Part shown: piece by piece, positions 38,290-46,328 of the stretch
How positions within the stretch are numbered: position 1 is the first letter of the stretch
How the letters are laid out: each line of letters begins with the position of its first letter
DNA from: an uncultured Christensenella sp.
Lineage (GTDB): Bacteria; Bacillota; Clostridia; Christensenellales; UBA3700
NCBI GenBank assembly: GCA_910583995.1
Contig: CAJTYW010000001.1
Location: forward strand, 224,020-288,019
Direction of reading: 5' to 3'
DNA length: 64,000 nt
The notes under the pieces: model-generated
What the model saw: the letters and a program-made list of their open reading frames with translations, nothing else
Told to the model about the DNA's origin: nothing
Databases searched by the model: none
Program-made: the position numbers and the translations under genes

Positions 38290-38342
38290 GTGACCAGCAA
38301 CGCATTTTTATCACGTGTTATAAATGCGTGACCAGTAACGCA
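38290..38342 (+). repeat. GTGACCARYAACGCA repeats around a hairpin
   Basis: Two copies (38,290-38,304 and 38,328-38,342) flank a CGCATTT/AAATGCG inverted repeat. A third copy lies at 36,791-36,805 next to the left attachment repeat. Only two positions vary. They may be protein-binding sites for the integrase, Rep or a regulator. Confidence 0.7.
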
Positions 38343-38385
38343 TTAAAAAGTGAAATTGCTGGAGCAAAAAAAGGAGCAAACAACA

Positions 38386-38724
38386 ATGATAGAATTAGCA
38401 ATTAAAGTAGTAGTAAAACAAGTTGGCGAACAGCCGAAAGTTAAAGTTATTAATAACACTCTTGAAGCATTAAGAGAAATAGTCGGCGGTTGTATTGAAA
38501 TGGTACCAGTACTCTTTCCAGCAAATAGGTTGTATATGGTTTGCAATGATACGGGTAAACTAGACGGCTTGCCTTTCAATTTTTTTGAGCCTTTGCGTAA
38601 TGACATTATAGTTGGTAATGTATTTTTTACCGCTTGTGATAATAAAGGCGATTTAATAGATTTAACCAATGAACAAATTAAGGCTATAAAAAGTTATCTG
38701 GAAACACAGACACTTTGGCAATAA
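38386..38724 (+). CDS. DUF3846-family protein
   Basis: A 112-residue protein matching the DUF3846 pattern: NTLEALREIVGGCIEMVPVL, YMVCNDTGKLDGLPFN, DIIVGNVFFTACDNKGDLID, DLTNEQIKAI. The family is common in Firmicutes phages and conjugative elements; its function is unknown. The ATG at 38,386 follows AAAGGAGC; the frame is open upstream but without a ribosome site. Confidence 0.8.
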   Translation: MIELAIKVVVKQVGEQPKVKVINNTLEALREIVGGCIEMVPVLFPANRLYMVCNDTGKLDGLPFNFFEPLRNDIIVGNVFFTACDNKGDLIDLTNEQIKAIKSYLETQTLWQ

Positions 38725-38745
38725 AAATTTTAGGAGCATAAAAGA

Positions 38746-40050
38746 ATGAGCAAATCAAAAATCAAATTTATTGCAACAATACTTGTTGTAATTGTAATTT
38801 TAGGGACAGCAACTGGTTTAGTTGGTTACTTTTCAAATTGGTTTACCAATTGGGATAAGTTCAACCCAAAAAATTGGTTTAATGACCAAAACGAACAAGT
38901 ACAGGATAACAGCGGTTCTGTATTGAATTTAATCACAAACAATGGTTTATCTTTTGTTAGTGATAAAATACCATATTCAAAGTTTTCTGCAAATGGCATT
39001 GCCGAAACTGCAGATAGTGCTTATCAATTAAAAGCAATTATTCAACCAAGCATTGCTGAAAATAAAAATGTGTCTTGGTCTGCAAGGTGGAATAATGTTA
39101 GTTCCGATTGGTCTATGGATAAAGATATTGCCGATTATATAACCTTTGATAAGCCAACTACACAAAGTGGCGAAAGTGTTGTATTGACTTGCTTACAAGA
39201 CTTTGGCGAACAGATACTAATCACTGCATCAGCGGAAGCGGACAATACAATTAAGGCAACATGCTCAGTTGATTATCAAAAAAGAATTAAAAGCGTAAAT
39301 TATGCTTTTAAGTACGATAACAACAATCTTGACAATGTAACTGCTGAAGCTGACGGAGTTTATCGCTTTGCTTATACTGCTGAGCTTAAGTCTTATACAA
39401 TTGAGCCAATACCTGTATACTCTGCTTACACAATTGATATAAGTTATTCAAGTGTTATTACTGGAAAATTTACTGACACTTTTGGGTTTGGCAGTGATAC
39501 AACTTTAAATAATTTGTCTTTTGCTGGCGGACTTAATGTTCCAGTGGCAGAACCTGTATTAAGTGATAATGCAGTGGCTTATATCAATTATGTTACGAAT
39601 TTAAGAGAAAAAGAAACTGCACTTGAATTTACTAGAGCTTTAACAACTATTCAATCAAAATATTTAAAATTAAGTGCAAGCGATAAATCACATTCACAAG
39701 TAATCAATGCTAATGAAGCTTATAATCGTGGTAAATCGGAATATGATAATGCAAGCGATAAAAGTACTGGAATGCGTTTGTGTGTTTTAAATATACAAAA
39801 GCATATTTTAACTTACAAGCCAAAAGATACTACTTGTACCTATATGGAAACTATTCAAATTTCGTCTTTAGACACATTTTTGCAAAATGCTTTGGCTTGT
39901 AACAATGAAAACAAAGGCATAATTGAATTTTTTGTAAAATATTCAAGTGGTGACTTTGTTTATGACTATAAGCTTGTTGTAGGCTTTACAAGTCAATCTT
40001 TGCAAGCTGTTAGAAATTTGGATATTGACAACAGCGAAATAATTATCTAG
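38746..40050 (+). CDS. E1 Ig-like membrane-anchored virion/surface protein candidate
   Basis: A 434-residue protein. SKSKIK precedes one hydrophobic helix (residues 8-28), then the motif GYFSNWFTNWDKFNPKNWF, a low-complexity linker and a large extracytoplasmic part. The part around residues 150-190 (QILITASAEADNTIKATCSV) resembles bacterial Ig-like folds. E2 has a clear homologue (58,373-59,620) plus a second protein sharing only the N-terminal module. It occupies the position between early genes and the intergenic hairpin where filamentous phages keep coat genes. The virion role is inferred. Confidence 0.75.
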   Translation: MSKSKIKFIATILVVIVILGTATGLVGYFSNWFTNWDKFNPKNWFNDQNEQVQDNSGSVLNLITNNGLSFVSDKIPYSKFSANGIAETADSAYQLKAIIQPSIAENKNVSWSARWNNVSSDWSMDKDIADYITFDKPTTQSGESVVLTCLQDFGEQILITASAEADNTIKATCSVDYQKRIKSVNYAFKYDNNNLDNVTAEADGVYRFAYTAELKSYTIEPIPVYSAYTIDISYSSVITGKFTDTFGFGSDTTLNNLSFAGGLNVPVAEPVLSDNAVAYINYVTNLREKETALEFTRALTTIQSKYLKLSASDKSHSQVINANEAYNRGKSEYDNASDKSTGMRLCVLNIQKHILTYKPKDTTCTYMETIQISSLDTFLQNALACNNENKGIIEFFVKYSSGDFVYDYKLVVGFTSQSLQAVRNLDIDNSEIII

Positions 40051-40079
40051 CTTTTTCATAAACTTAACTTTTAAGGCAC

Positions 40080-40183
40080 TGGCAGTCCTTACAAAAAAAC
40101 AATCTGCCACCATTGGGCATATAGTGTAAAGTTTTTTGTTAGTTAATTTGTTGTTTGTTCGTGAAATTACTTTATTCATAGCA
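40080..40183 (+). promoter_or_regulatory. Conserved intergenic hairpin region, E1
   Basis: A TGGCAG/CTGCCA hairpin (40,080-40,109) is followed by an outer inverted repeat GGGCATATA (40,115) / TATATGCCC (40,175). Almost the same sequence, including TTCGTGAAATTACTTTATTC, lies at the same place in E2, while the first hairpin keeps its pairing with different bases. A terminator, processing site or phage DNA signal is possible. Confidence 0.75.
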
Positions 40184-40214
40184 TTATATGCCCTTATTTT
40201 TTAAAGGTGGACTT

Positions 40215-41651
40215 ATGGAACAAAATCAATCTTATAAAAGAATTATATTAGTTATCTTACTTGTTTGTTTAGCGTTATCAATGTTTTGTTTGTTAGGACA
40301 AGGCGTTAATTTGGTGTTTGCTCAAACGCCAAATAATACTAGTGTATTAGCTGACTTGCAAAAAGATAGTACTTTTAATATTGCAGATTATAGGGACAAG
40401 TCAGATGACTACTCTATCGATATTATACAAATTGCAGAAAGTACAGCTAAAGAACTGCTAATATACACTTATCAACCTTGTCAAAGAACCTGCTTTTTAG
40501 TAGCGACTTGCATTAATATGTCACTTTCCGATAAAGTGACTGGTACAACTTTATATAACTTAGAGCTTATAAGCCAAGACGGCGTATTTTGTAAGTACAA
40601 GGTTAAAGATTTAGTTGTACAAAATACACAATTAAGATATTACAACATAACATCAATTTATCGTGCTTGGAATAGTAGCATTGATAAGCCGTCTGGTAAT
40701 AGCAACACAATAAATGAAATTGCTTATAATGTTGGCAAATTATTTAAGGCGGAAACTTTTGAAGGTAGCATACGATATAGCTATGATTTAAAAGAAACAA
40801 TTGAGATAATAAACCCCTATACTGGTTTTTTGCAGTATTCGGACGGCTTTTTCTTGTATTTAAAGTCTTGTCGTTCTCATTACATAGCTTTTGATACTGA
40901 CAAACAAATTGATTATCTTTTAGAAGCAGATGTTTCTTTTGTTCATAGGTCAGTTTATACTGCGTTTGGTATTGGTGGTACCACTGAATATGGTGACAAA
41001 ATTTCGGAAACAAAAACTTTAGCTGGCAAGGATAAAGGCGGTAATACAGCCGACGGCTGGTTTTCTAAAAAATACGAATGGAAGCGTATTCAGTCCGTTG
41101 ACGAATTTATAAAAATGGAAGAATTAAAACCCGAGATTGAAGAAAATTTACGCAAAGATAAAAAGTGGGTTTTAAGATTTTATGAAACCGATTATAAATA
41201 CACTGCAACTGGTAGTCATTTTGATATTGAAGAATATACAGAAGTTACTAATGTAACAATATTGCGTTTAAAGTTTGTTACTGGTTTTAAACTTTATGAT
41301 TTAGGTGCAGTATCTGGTAAGCTAACTGGTAGTAATACTGAATGGGACAATACCAACCCTAATGAGCTTGACCCTTTAGGTTGGTTTGGGCGATTATTTA
41401 AAAAATTGGCAGACTTGTTAGGAATACCCGTTTGGGCAATATATTTAATAATCGCTTTATTGTTGCTTGGCATTCTATTGCCAATATTATGCCTTATCTT
41501 CCCACCAGTTTGGGCAGTTGTCAAAGTTATATTTAAGGCAGTTTGGAACTTTATTGAATGGCTATTTGAAGCTATTATTTGGATAATTGCTTTGCCATTC
41601 AAAGGTATTGTTTGGATAGTAAATAAAATTAAAGGCGGTGGCTCTGCGTGA
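40215..41651 (+). CDS. E1 adsorption-protein candidate (pIII position)
   Basis: A 478-residue protein with a cleavable signal peptide (KRIILVILLVCLALSMFCLL; AQT or FAQ-type cleavage near residue 37). A long extracytoplasmic domain follows, then about 90 C-terminal residues with three hydrophobic stretches (IPVWAIYLIIALLLLGILLP and two amphipathic ones) ending KGGGSA. It lies directly before the Zot-like ATPase and shares a GTGA overlap with it, as pIII/pVI genes precede pI in filamentous phages. The E2 homologue (474 residues) has the same start, which fixes the ATG at 40,215 after AAAGGTGG. Confidence 0.75.
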   Translation: MEQNQSYKRIILVILLVCLALSMFCLLGQGVNLVFAQTPNNTSVLADLQKDSTFNIADYRDKSDDYSIDIIQIAESTAKELLIYTYQPCQRTCFLVATCINMSLSDKVTGTTLYNLELISQDGVFCKYKVKDLVVQNTQLRYYNITSIYRAWNSSIDKPSGNSNTINEIAYNVGKLFKAETFEGSIRYSYDLKETIEIINPYTGFLQYSDGFFLYLKSCRSHYIAFDTDKQIDYLLEADVSFVHRSVYTAFGIGGTTEYGDKISETKTLAGKDKGGNTADGWFSKKYEWKRIQSVDEFIKMEELKPEIEENLRKDKKWVLRFYETDYKYTATGSHFDIEEYTEVTNVTILRLKFVTGFKLYDLGAVSGKLTGSNTEWDNTNPNELDPLGWFGRLFKKLADLLGIPVWAIYLIIALLLLGILLPILCLIFPPVWAVVKVIFKAVWNFIEWLFEAIIWIIALPFKGIVWIVNKIKGGGSA

Positions 41652-42469
41652 TTTGTATTATATTTGCCCCGCCCCGAACGGGAAAAACTTGTTTTATGAC
41701 ACACATTTTAAATACTTATATTTTTAATTATGAGCGTAACTATAAAATGCAACAGGAACTTAAGAAAAAGCAAGCCAACGGCTTTACAAGTATTAAGACT
41801 ATTCCCGAGCATTGTGTTAGCTCTAATTATGGTGTAACTGGTTATATGTTTCGTTATTCACCTAGAAAAACAAGAATAATAAACCCATACAAATTAGGGT
41901 TTAAAAATAAGCTTGTAGATACGCATTTTAACTTACCTTACGAAGTTATTGGAATAACCGAAGCTCAAAAGTATTTAAATAGCCGAATGTCGCAGTACTA
42001 TCCAGATTGGCAATCAAGGTGGTATGAACAACACGGACATAATCATTTAGACATATTTCTTGATACACAAAGACCAAGTTTGATTGATGTCAATGTTCGT
42101 GAGCTATCACATTTTATTGAGATTGTAAAGCTTGATAAAAAGCAAGATAAAAATGGCAAAATTGAAGCTTTGACATTTACTATCCGACATATAGAAAATA
42201 ACAGCCTTTATGAGCGTTATATTGCAAGCGGTAAAAAAGATATTACTTGTTATGAGCAAATGAAAATAACAGCAAATTATAATGTTTTTAATTGCTACGA
42301 TAGTACAAGTTGTAAGCCAAAGTTTTACGATGGGCGGTTTGACAATGACATTGACTACTTGTTTTCTTCCAAAACGGAAGAAACTTTGGACGGATATATT
42401 GAGTACTTGCTCAATAATGACGACGAATTACCCGACAAATTTTATCAACCAAGGAGCGTAAAAAAATGA
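41648..42469 (+). CDS. E1 Zot/pI-like assembly ATPase
   Basis: A 273-residue P-loop protein starting with GTG inside the stop of the previous gene. MICIIFAPPRTGKTCFMTHI is the Walker A region; the usual first glycine is alanine here (APPRTGKT) while E2 has GPPGKGKT. The Zot-type aromatic/Arg-rich centre (YPDWQSRWYEQHGHNHLDIF) leads to LDTQRPSLIDVNVREL, the sensor region. pI/Zot proteins extrude filamentous virions. No membrane helix is visible in the last 100 residues, unlike Ff pI. Confidence 0.8.
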   Translation: MICIIFAPPRTGKTCFMTHILNTYIFNYERNYKMQQELKKKQANGFTSIKTIPEHCVSSNYGVTGYMFRYSPRKTRIINPYKLGFKNKLVDTHFNLPYEVIGITEAQKYLNSRMSQYYPDWQSRWYEQHGHNHLDIFLDTQRPSLIDVNVRELSHFIEIVKLDKKQDKNGKIEALTFTIRHIENNSLYERYIASGKKDITCYEQMKITANYNVFNCYDSTSCKPKFYDGRFDNDIDYLFSSKTEETLDGYIEYLLNNDDELPDKFYQPRSVKK

Positions 42470-42759
42470 TATTTCATAAAAACGACTTATTAAATGCGGT
42501 GCTGGACAAGCATTTTGAAACTTGGGAACATACTTTGAATAAGGCAGATTATGTACCTAAGAAATATTTAAAGCATATAGACAAAATTATTTTTGATAAT
42601 CTTAAGAAAAAATTAAAGGAAGCTGATATATACAACTTACTTTATTTACAAACGCAAGGTTATTGTCTTGGTCTTTTTGATAAGCTTAAAATATTCTTTT
42701 CGGGACTTAAGCCGTTATATGAAAACGAACAGAAACAGCAAAAGCAAGTTGCAGAATAG
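42466..42759 (+). CDS. E1 small protein following Zot
   Basis: A 97-residue soluble protein (LLNAVLDKHFETWEHTLNKA; KKLKEADIYNLLYLQTQGY), overlapping the ATPase by four bases. E2 carries a close homologue at the same position (55,683-55,961). No known family; a partner of the ATPase is likely from strict linkage. Confidence 0.7.
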   Translation: MIFHKNDLLNAVLDKHFETWEHTLNKADYVPKKYLKHIDKIIFDNLKKKLKEADIYNLLYLQTQGYCLGLFDKLKIFFSGLKPLYENEQKQQKQVAE

Positions 42760-42849
42760 CAACAAGATAAAGCAACAGATTGTTTTTTGTTTTATAAAAA
42801 ATAAGTAATAATGCTCGCCCCCAATGGGCATAAGGGGAAAGGAATTTAT

Positions 42850-43254
42850 ATGAATAAAGTAATTTTAATAGGCAACTTAACAAAAGCACCAGAGTGCGGA
42901 AAGACAGAAAAAGGCATAAATTATGCTAGATTTTCAATTGCAGTAAATCGTGATTATAAAGACGCTAACGGCGAAAAAATTGCAGATTTTTTCAATGTAG
43001 TGGTTTGGCGACAATTAGCTGAATTGTGCTTTAAATACCTTGATAAAGGTAGAAAAGTTTGTATAATTGGCTCTATTGAAAATAGGACTTATGAAAATAA
43101 AGACGGACAAAAAATAAATACATACGATATTAAAGCAGACGAAGTTGAGTTTTTAACACCAAAGACAGATAATGAAACTACTACAACTGAAAACAAACAA
43201 AATGTAGACATTTCAAAACTTGAACAAGTTAATGATGACGATATGCCATTTTAA
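42850..43254 (+). CDS. ssb: Single-stranded DNA-binding protein
   Basis: A 134-residue OB-fold SSB (MNKVILIGNLTKAPECGKTE, then FFNVVVWRQLAELCFKYLDK, and the acidic DDDMPF tail typical of bacterial SSBs). The ATG at 42,850 follows AAAGG. In a rolling-circle or filamentous phage it would coat single-stranded genomes (the pV role), but its tail is that of a host-type SSB. E2 has no copy. Confidence 0.9.
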   Translation: MNKVILIGNLTKAPECGKTEKGINYARFSIAVNRDYKDANGEKIADFFNVVVWRQLAELCFKYLDKGRKVCIIGSIENRTYENKDGQKINTYDIKADEVEFLTPKTDNETTTTENKQNVDISKLEQVNDDDMPF

Positions 43255-43265
43255 TAAGGTGGCAT

Positions 43266-44081
43266 ATGCAACAAGATAATAATCAAGTATTATTCAAGCA
43301 GTGGCTAAAAGAATTTTATGAGTACAAAAGTAAAAGAGTTAAGCCTAGCACGTTGCGTAATATAGGCATAGTGATAAGGTGTCACGTGCCTATTTATTTA
43401 TACAATACTCCCCTTGCTAAGATAACCGCTCAAGATTTAGAAAATGCCTTATATAATGTAGAAGCCTTGCGAATGCGACAATATACTTATCAAGTGTTGA
43501 ATGAAGCTTTAGAGCGTGCTGTAAAGCACCAAATAATTAAATTTAACCCTATGGCTAATTTAGATAGCATAAAGCATAAGCAACGCAAAGGACGAGCTTT
43601 AAACGCTACAGAACGCACAAAACTACTTGAGCAAGTACAGCAACCAGAGCTTAAGCTCTTATTTGAGTTTTACATATATAGTGGTTGCAGGCGTTCCGAA
43701 GCGTTGGCTCTTACTTGGGACGATATTGACTTGGTAGGCAGAAAAATTATTATACCAGGCACTAAGACAGAAGCAAGCGAAAGAGTGTTGCCAATGTCAA
43801 AACCATTGCTTGAAATTATGGAAAAGTTGTCGCACAGTGCGACAAGTAACAAGGTGTTTAACTACTCGCCTGATTATGTGTCTAAGCAGTTTAAAAAGTA
43901 TTGCCCTAAACACAAGTTACACGATTTAAGACACACTTTCGCTACTATTTGTTTGGAAAGTGGTGTCAGTATTCGTGTAGTTCAAAAGTGGTTAGGACAT
44001 ACCAGCATTGATACAACTGCAAGAATATATACGCATGTAATTGACGAGTTTCAACGGAAAGAAGCTGAGAAGATATGTTAA
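43266..44081 (+). CDS. E1 tyrosine integrase
   Basis: A 271-residue tyrosine recombinase. An N-terminal SAM-like core-binding domain (FEFYIYSGCRRSEALAL starts the catalytic domain) is followed by HDLRHTFATI, the LGHTSID box and the nucleophile in ARIYTHVI. It should integrate and excise the element at the tRNA-Thr site. It overlaps the rep gene by seven bases. It lacks the N-terminal arm-binding extension seen in the E2 enzyme. Confidence 0.92.
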   Translation: MQQDNNQVLFKQWLKEFYEYKSKRVKPSTLRNIGIVIRCHVPIYLYNTPLAKITAQDLENALYNVEALRMRQYTYQVLNEALERAVKHQIIKFNPMANLDSIKHKQRKGRALNATERTKLLEQVQQPELKLLFEFYIYSGCRRSEALALTWDDIDLVGRKIIIPGTKTEASERVLPMSKPLLEIMEKLSHSATSNKVFNYSPDYVSKQFKKYCPKHKLHDLRHTFATICLESGVSIRVVQKWLGHTSIDTTARIYTHVIDEFQRKEAEKIC

Positions 44082-44983
44082 AGTTAGACGATTTAAAAAA
44101 GCGTATGTACTATAATGAAAAATACATAGTGCCAAAGCTTAAGGCTGTTGAACAAGACAAGCTTGCTTTTGACATTGCGAATTGCTCTAAAACAAGTTGC
44201 ATTGCGACTTGTTCTAATTGCGGTACAAAATATTATGCTGGCAGTTCACATTGTAAAAACCGATATTGTGCTATTTGTGCAAAGCTTAGAGCTTTAGCCT
44301 GGCTTTGTAAACTCGTACCATTGTTGCAAGAATATGTCAAAGACGGATACAAGATTTTTATGCTTAACTTGACAATAAAGGACAATGCGGACCTTGATTA
44401 TATACTTAATAAGCTAATGAAAGCTTGGCGAATAATGACACACGACGACAAGCGATGCAAGAAAGAGTTCCGTATCTTAAATGACGGCGGGATAAAGTCA
44501 ATTGAGATTAAAATTGGCGAAAATTCGGGTATCTGGCACCCGCATATACATAGTATTGTTTTACTTAAGACAGATAAAGAAGTTCGGCAGTTTAACGATT
44601 ATAGAAAGCTTTGGGAATACTGCACCGCCCTTGCCTGCAATACAACTGACAAAGTCGGTAGTATTGACATAAGGGGGCTTAAAGGTTATGACGGTGAAAT
44701 TGTGTCAGCAGTGGTTGAAACATTTAAGTATATGACAAAGCTTGACTGGTTGAATATACCTAATCAGCAGTTACAAGAAATGTTTAATGTAACTGCCAAT
44801 AGGCGGTTTATATCGTCTTGGGGTGTGCTATATAGAATTAATCAGCAGGTAGAAGCTTTGCTTAATGAAACAAGCGAAGAAATGTTAAAAGAAAAAGCTT
44901 GTCAAGTTTGCGGTTGTACCGAGTTTGAACTTGAAAATCATTTAACTAAAATGTTGTCAGCAGACATATTTGATTTAAAATAG
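44075..44983 (+). CDS. E1 HUH rolling-circle replication initiator
   Basis: A 302-residue Rep. An N-terminal zinc-binding block (CSNCGTKYYAGSSHCKNRYC, then CAKLRALAW) is followed by IFMLNLTIKD, the HUH metal motif GIWHPHIHSIVLL, and a tyrosine-containing helix (VVETFKYMTKLDW). This matches plasmid and phage Rep_1-type nickases, which start rolling-circle replication. A C-terminal CQVCGCTEF finger is extra. The stop codon lies inside the large hairpin at 44,979. Confidence 0.88.
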   Translation: MLKLDDLKKRMYYNEKYIVPKLKAVEQDKLAFDIANCSKTSCIATCSNCGTKYYAGSSHCKNRYCAICAKLRALAWLCKLVPLLQEYVKDGYKIFMLNLTIKDNADLDYILNKLMKAWRIMTHDDKRCKKEFRILNDGGIKSIEIKIGENSGIWHPHIHSIVLLKTDKEVRQFNDYRKLWEYCTALACNTTDKVGSIDIRGLKGYDGEIVSAVVETFKYMTKLDWLNIPNQQLQEMFNVTANRRFISSWGVLYRINQQVEALLNETSEEMLKEKACQVCGCTEFELENHLTKMLSADIFDLK

Positions 44984-45030
44984 TAAGCAAAAAATAACGG
45001 GTGGGTTTCCCCCGTTTTTTGCTTACTATT
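44979..45030 (+). other. E1 large hairpin after rep (possible packaging/origin signal)
   Basis: A 16-pair stem (AATAGTAAGCAAAAAA with TTTTTTGCTTACTATT), a TAA bulge, then CGGG/CCCG and a small loop. It could act as rep terminator on RNA, but its length and place between rep and attachment site match E2's 82-base hairpin and the morphogenetic hairpins of filamentous phages. Confidence 0.7.
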
Positions 45031-45055
45031 TTGATTTTCTGCTAAAATAATGTGT

Positions 45056-45132
45056 ACGCACGCACACATACACGCACGCATACGCATAATTATTACACGC
45101 ACGCCCGCAGACCTACGCACGCACACGCACGC
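45056..45132 (+). repeat. ACGCACGC iteron-like cluster
   Basis: Five copies of ACGCACGC (at 45,056, 45,072, 45,097, 45,115 and 45,125) with shorter CGCA/ACAC pieces between them. It is GC-rich and alternating purine-pyrimidine in otherwise AT-rich DNA, 30 bases after the rep hairpin. A Rep-binding or origin role is likely; spacing is irregular. Confidence 0.7.
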
Positions 45133-45277
45133 AGTTTTATTTTCTGTCTAGATAATATAGAAATAAGTGGGGTAAATGTTACACTTTGTTACCTTTACAA
45201 GATAGGGGGTATTTTAGGCTAAAATTTAGGCAAAAAGTTTGACTTTAAAAATAAGGCTAAAAAAGGCATAAAAAAAC

Positions 45278-45298
45278 CACTAGACTACTTGCCTAGTG
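45278..45298 (-). terminator. Element-supplied terminator behind tRNA-Tyr
   Basis: CACTAG/CTAGTG stem followed on the leftward strand by a run of seven T. It ends the tRNA array transcript in place of the original terminator now 8.7 kb away. Confidence 0.65.
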
Positions 45299-45299
45299 A

Positions 45300-45441
45300 T
45301 TTGGTGGGCAGGGGTGGATTCGAACCACCGAAAGCACTGCTGACGGATTTACAGTCCGTTCCCTTTGGCCACTCGGGAACCTGCCCATATAAATGGAGCT
45401 GGTGATCGGAATCGAACCAACAACCTGCTGATTACAAATCA
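45300..45441. repeat. E1 right attachment repeat
   Basis: Direct repeat of 36,638-36,781, two bases shorter. Contains a complete tRNA-Tyr and the 3' half of the intact tRNA-Thr. Confidence 0.85.
45302..45386 (-). tRNA. tRNA-Tyr(GUA), right copy
   Basis: 85 bases, long variable arm, encoded CCA. Last gene of the array. One of the two Tyr copies must have arrived with E1. Confidence 0.93.
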
Positions 45442-45469
45442 GCTGCTCTGCCAATTGAGCTACACCAGC
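45394..45469 (-). tRNA. tRNA-Thr(UGU)
   Basis: 76 bases, encoded CCA, anticodon loop TTTGTAA giving UGU. Restored to full length across the E1 junction. Confidence 0.94.
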
Positions 45470-45570
45470 ACATTTTAAATGTGTTATATATTGTTAATTT
45501 TAATATTAATAAATCAATTTGTCAATTAATTTTTATAAAATTAACAATTTTTTGTATCCAATCAATAGAT

Positions 45571-45646
45571 TGGTGCCTCGGGACGGAATCGAACCATCGA
45601 CACAGGGATTTTCAGTCCCTTGCTCTACCGACTGAGCTACCGAGGC
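45571..45646 (-). tRNA. tRNA-Phe(GAA)
   Basis: 76 bases, acceptor GCCTCGG, anticodon loop CTGAAAA, encoded CCA. Confidence 0.95.
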
Positions 45647-45655
45647 TTAAAAAAA

Positions 45656-45732
45656 TGGCGATCCGGAAGAGACTCGAACTCTCGACCTCTAGCGTGACAG
45701 GCTAGCGTTCTAACCAACTGAACTACCGGACC
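45656..45732 (-). tRNA. tRNA-Asp(GUC)
   Basis: 77 bases, acceptor GGTCCGG with one G-U pair, anticodon loop CTGTCAC, encoded CCA. Confidence 0.94.
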
Positions 45733-45757
45733 ACAAAATGGTACTTTATAAATATAT

Positions 45758-45834
45758 TGGTGGGCCATCAAGGACTCGAACCTTGGACCGATCGGTTATG
45801 AGCCGATTGCTCTAACCAACTGAGCTAATGGCCC
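45758..45834 (-). tRNA. tRNA with CAU anticodon (Met elongator or Ile2)
   Basis: 77 bases, acceptor GGGCCAT, anticodon loop CTCATAA, encoded CCA. The CAU anticodon may be elongator Met or lysidine-modified Ile; sequence features do not settle it here. Confidence 0.9.
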
Positions 45835-45846
45835 ACGAGCAATATT

Positions 45847-45923
45847 TGGTCGGGGTGAAGAGACTCGAACTCCCGGCCCCATGGTCCCAAACCACGTGCG
45901 CTACCAAACTGCGCTACACCCCG
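45847..45923 (-). tRNA. tRNA-Pro(UGG)
   Basis: 77 bases, acceptor CGGGGTG, anticodon loop TTTGGGA, encoded CCA. First gene of the array. Confidence 0.95.
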
Positions 45924-45963
45924 TCGCCATTTGTCGTTTGCCTTTTAGCCTTACGACTCATTT

Positions 45964-45992
45964 ATAATACAATATAATTTTTCATTTGTCAA
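45964..45992 (-). promoter_or_regulatory. Promoter of the tRNA array
   Basis: TTGACA and TATTAT with 17 bases between, reading leftward, about 40 bases before tRNA-Pro. The remaining gap to 46,253 is AT-rich with nothing else evident. Confidence 0.75.
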
Positions 45993-46253
45993 GAGTTTTT
46001 TCAAACTTTTTTTAAAATTATTTTTTTTTATAAATTTTATCAAAAAACAAAGCAAATCAAGGGCTTATTAACGTTATTTACTGCTCTTTTTACATTAGCC
46101 ACAATTTAATAAACAATTATTACACACAAAATTAATGTTGCAAAACTTTAAATATACATTATTAAAAACAGCTAATCAAATTAATTATTTGCAAATTACA
46201 AAATTTTTAATACATAAAAAAGTTTTTTAATAACTAAAATTTATTGTAAAGTA

Positions 46254-46282
46254 TTGACAATTTGCTTAAAAATAAGTATAAT
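46254..46282 (+). promoter_or_regulatory. Consensus promoter for 46,329 gene
   Basis: TTGACA and TATAAT exactly 17 bases apart, 46 bases before the ATG, a full sigma-A consensus suggesting high expression. Confidence 0.8.
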
Positions 46283-46328
46283 TATATTATTAATTTATCC
46301 CGTATGGGGGAACAAGGAGATTTTATAT

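Larger units (their letters stand above)
36782..45441. mobile_element. E1: integrated inovirus-like element (about 8.7 kb) in tRNA-Thr
   Basis: Bounded by the 142-144-base direct repeats. Contents left to right: non-coding hairpin region, membrane protein, XRE repressor (leftward), then rightward small genes, DUF3846, Ig-like membrane protein, signal-peptide protein, Zot/pI-like ATPase, small protein, SSB, tyrosine integrase, HUH Rep, large hairpin and ACGCACGC repeats. Size, gene order and the ATPase fit a filamentous phage of a monoderm host. No secretin gene is present, as expected without an outer membrane. No short coat protein with one helix was found, so the phage assignment is inference. 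Confidence 0.75.

Noticed and set aside
41294..41704. Leftward 136-codon frame opposite the pIII-position gene
   Set aside because: Shadow of the C-terminal hydrophobic region; the rightward gene has a signal peptide, ribosome site and an E2 homologue.
45056..45132. ACGCACGC array as a CRISPR
   Set aside because: Units are 8 bases with 2-17 bases between them, no conserved repeat-spacer length, and no cas genes in the window.
36782..45441. E1 as an integrative conjugative or mobilizable element
   Set aside because: No VirB4, coupling protein, relaxase with mobilisation motifs or MPF genes; the HUH protein is of the Rep_1 type and the only ATPase is Zot-like.
45481..45705. Rightward 74-codon frame over tRNA-Phe and tRNA-Asp
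   Set aside because: Antisense to tRNA genes, with no independent support; its similarity to database proteins would only reflect mis-annotated tRNA regions.
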